In this document: one piece after another, positions 6,195 to 7,031 of the stretch
How the letters are laid out: the number at the start of each line of letters is the position of its first letter
How positions within the stretch are numbered: the stretch's first letter is position 1
DNA from: Lentisphaerota bacterium
GTDB lineage: Bacteria > Verrucomicrobiota > Lentisphaeria > Oligosphaerales > Oligosphaeraceae
Direction: 5' to 3'
NCBI GenBank assembly: GCA_012800625.1
Contig: JAAZIY010000145.1
Location: forward strand, 1 to 7,031
DNA length: 7,031 nt
Translations under genes and position numbers: made by a program
The notes under the pieces: model-generated
What the model was told of the DNA's origin: nothing
Seen by the model: the letters and a program-made list of their open reading frames with translations, nothing else
The model's database searches: none

Positions 6195-6305
6195 AAATTG
6201 CCCCGGATTGCCGCGGTTTTGAAGTAACGCATACAAAGTAAAGCCGATACGGAAAATTTCAAGCATAGCCCCAGCAGACAAGCAAACAAAGCGCCAGCGC
6301 TTTTC

Positions 6306-6345
6306 GGACACGAAGAGACACCAAGGGACACCAAAAGACACAAAG
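6306..6345 (+). repeat. Decamer repeat array 3, four units
   Basis: GACAC occurs at 6307, 6317, 6327 and 6337, an exact 10-nt period, with the unit GACACNAARR. The array lies between the divergent PhoH and SDR genes, 113 bases before the PhoH start and 137 before the SDR start. The rest of the 287-bp gap (6195-6481) is AT-rich near 6421-6460 but shows no confident promoter. Confidence 0.8.
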
Positions 6346-6472
6346 CTGGCCAAGTTTCTTCAAACCACCCTAGGCTTTCATGCTATACCTTGAGAACATA
6401 TTCCGCTGATTCACGCCAAAGCCGCGAATTTAATGTATTGTATATGTGTTTACCTTCTTGCAGGTTTCTACT

Positions 6473-6476
6473 GGAG
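6473..6476 (+). promoter_or_regulatory. Ribosome binding site of the SDR gene
   Basis: GGAG sits five bases before ATG 6482. It supports this start even though the conserved domain begins about 46 codons later. No ATG or GTG lies in frame in between, and the one in-frame TTG (codon 30) has no comparable site upstream. Confidence 0.65.
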
Positions 6477-6481
6477 TCATT

Positions 6482-7031
6482 ATGCGTCACAAAGCCATTT
6501 TACCTGAGGGTGGCTCCCCGAAAACCAAAAAGGCCCGGCCGCCGAAATGCGGGCCGCCCTGCTGTTGTTTGGAGGCCGAGCCTCGTGAACAACATGAAAA
6601 GCTCAAGGCTCTGAGTCCTCTGCGTGTCCTGGTATTGGGCGGCAGCGGCTTTGTCAGCGGCGCAGTGGCCCGCCAGGCCCTGGCTGCCGGGCACGAGGTC
6701 AGCTGTGTCACCCGCGGGCTGCGCCCCCTGCCCGCCGGCGCCAAAGCCATCAAGGCCGACCGCAGCGTGCCCGGCGAACTCGAGGCGGCGCTGCAAAAAC
6801 AGGCGCCGGACTACGACTTGGTGGTCGACTGCATAGGCTACAAGGCCGAAGACGCCAGACAGGACATCGCCTTGTTCGGCAAACACTGCCGCCATCTCGC
6901 CTTTATCTCCAGCGATTTCGTCTTCGACCCGGATAAAAGACAGTTTCCGCAGCCGGAAAACAACCCGCATTTTCTGCAGAATGACAGCTACGGCGCGCAT
7001 AAACGCCGCTGCGAACTGGAGTTCCTGCGCG
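6482..7031 (+). CDS. NAD(P)-dependent epimerase/dehydratase (atypical SDR), 3' end outside the window
   Basis: The frame stays open for 183 codons to the window edge, so this is an N-terminal fragment. Residues 47-79 form a Rossmann entry: LRVLVLGGSGFVSGAV, then GHEVSCVTRG. The glycine motif is GGSGFVSG, where an extra Ser replaces the third glycine of GxxGxxG; this is common in atypical SDRs. Arg78 after the second strand may favour NADP(H). DLVVDCIGY (112-120), FISSDFVFD (141-149) and the catalytic-type YGAHK (170-174) complete the SDR core, with Ser143/144 as the possible catalytic Ser. Substrate is unknown; nucleotide sugars or related carbohydrates are usual for this superfamily. Residues 1-46 are an unusual hydrophilic extension with a KCGPPCCC cluster (Cys23, 27, 28, 29). 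A hairpin, GAGGC-CGA-GCCTC (6572-6584), lies within the extension's codons. Confidence 0.8.
   Translation, partial: MRHKAILPEGGSPKTKKARPPKCGPPCCCLEAEPREQHEKLKALSPLRVLVLGGSGFVSGAVARQALAAGHEVSCVTRGLRPLPAGAKAIKADRSVPGELEAALQKQAPDYDLVVDCIGYKAEDARQDIALFGKHCRHLAFISSDFVFDPDKRQFPQPENNPHFLQNDSYGAHKRRCELEFLR

Noticed and set aside
6532..6555. GGCCCG/CGGGCC hairpin as a riboswitch or attenuator before the SDR gene
   Set aside because: It lies within the open SDR frame after a good start site, has a 12-nt loop and no T-run, so it is more likely chance in GC-rich DNA.
6500..7000. Minus-strand 166-codon frame opposite the SDR gene
   Set aside because: The plus frame carries a full set of SDR motifs and a ribosome binding site; the opposite frame is a GC-rich shadow.

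Overview
This looks like a stretch of bacterial chromosome with five protein genes: a small secreted protein, a two-gene ATPase/nuclease-like cassette, a PHP-family metallohydrolase, a PIN-PhoH ATPase, and the start of an NAD(P)-dependent epimerase/dehydratase that runs off the right edge. The organism cannot be named from the sequence. Shine-Dalgarno sites, an N-terminal signal peptide and GC-rich housekeeping-type genes fit a Gram-negative-type bacterium. The 10-bp ACACGAAG-like intergenic repeats and the overall style make me think of the Planctomycetota/Verrucomicrobiota/Lentisphaerota group, but that is a weak guess.

Layout. Bases 1-367 hold no convincing gene, but include a cluster of short hairpins and a 34-nt direct repeat (91-237) that look like an interspersed repeat. 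A strong ribosome binding site precedes a 148-aa secreted protein (368-814) with YS(P/A/T)P repeats and an arginine-rich tail. Bases 815-1122 hold a perfect 11-bp hairpin, then a GNRA-capped hairpin stacked on a terminator-like stem with a pyrimidine-rich loop and seven Ts (candidate small RNA or structured 3' end), then a decamer repeat. On the minus strand, an AAA/ABC-type ATPase (3050-1665) and a 180-aa protein with PD-(D/E)xK-like residues (1665-1123) overlap by one base (TGATG) and form a two-gene operon. This pair is clearly AT-richer than its neighbours in the samples I counted. A gene-poor stretch (3064-3451) follows, then the PHP protein (3452-4840, plus), the convergent PIN-PhoH gene (6194-4893, minus), a divergent intergenic region, and the partial SDR gene (6482 onward, plus).

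How the parts fit. The PHP, PhoH and SDR genes look like resident chromosomal genes with no visible shared pathway. The ATPase plus nuclease-like pair is the most interesting element. Its architecture, a SMC/OLD-like ATPase without a nuclease domain of its own and translationally coupled to a small putative nuclease, is the pattern seen in many ATPase-nuclease phage-defence modules, and its base composition suggests transfer. I do not recognise it as a specific named system. Two further points stand out. Decamer repeats with the same core lie in three intergenic gaps, plus a degenerate copy in a fourth, and one of them supplies the PHP stop codon. The PhoH protein's PIN domain also appears to lack two of its usual acidic residues.
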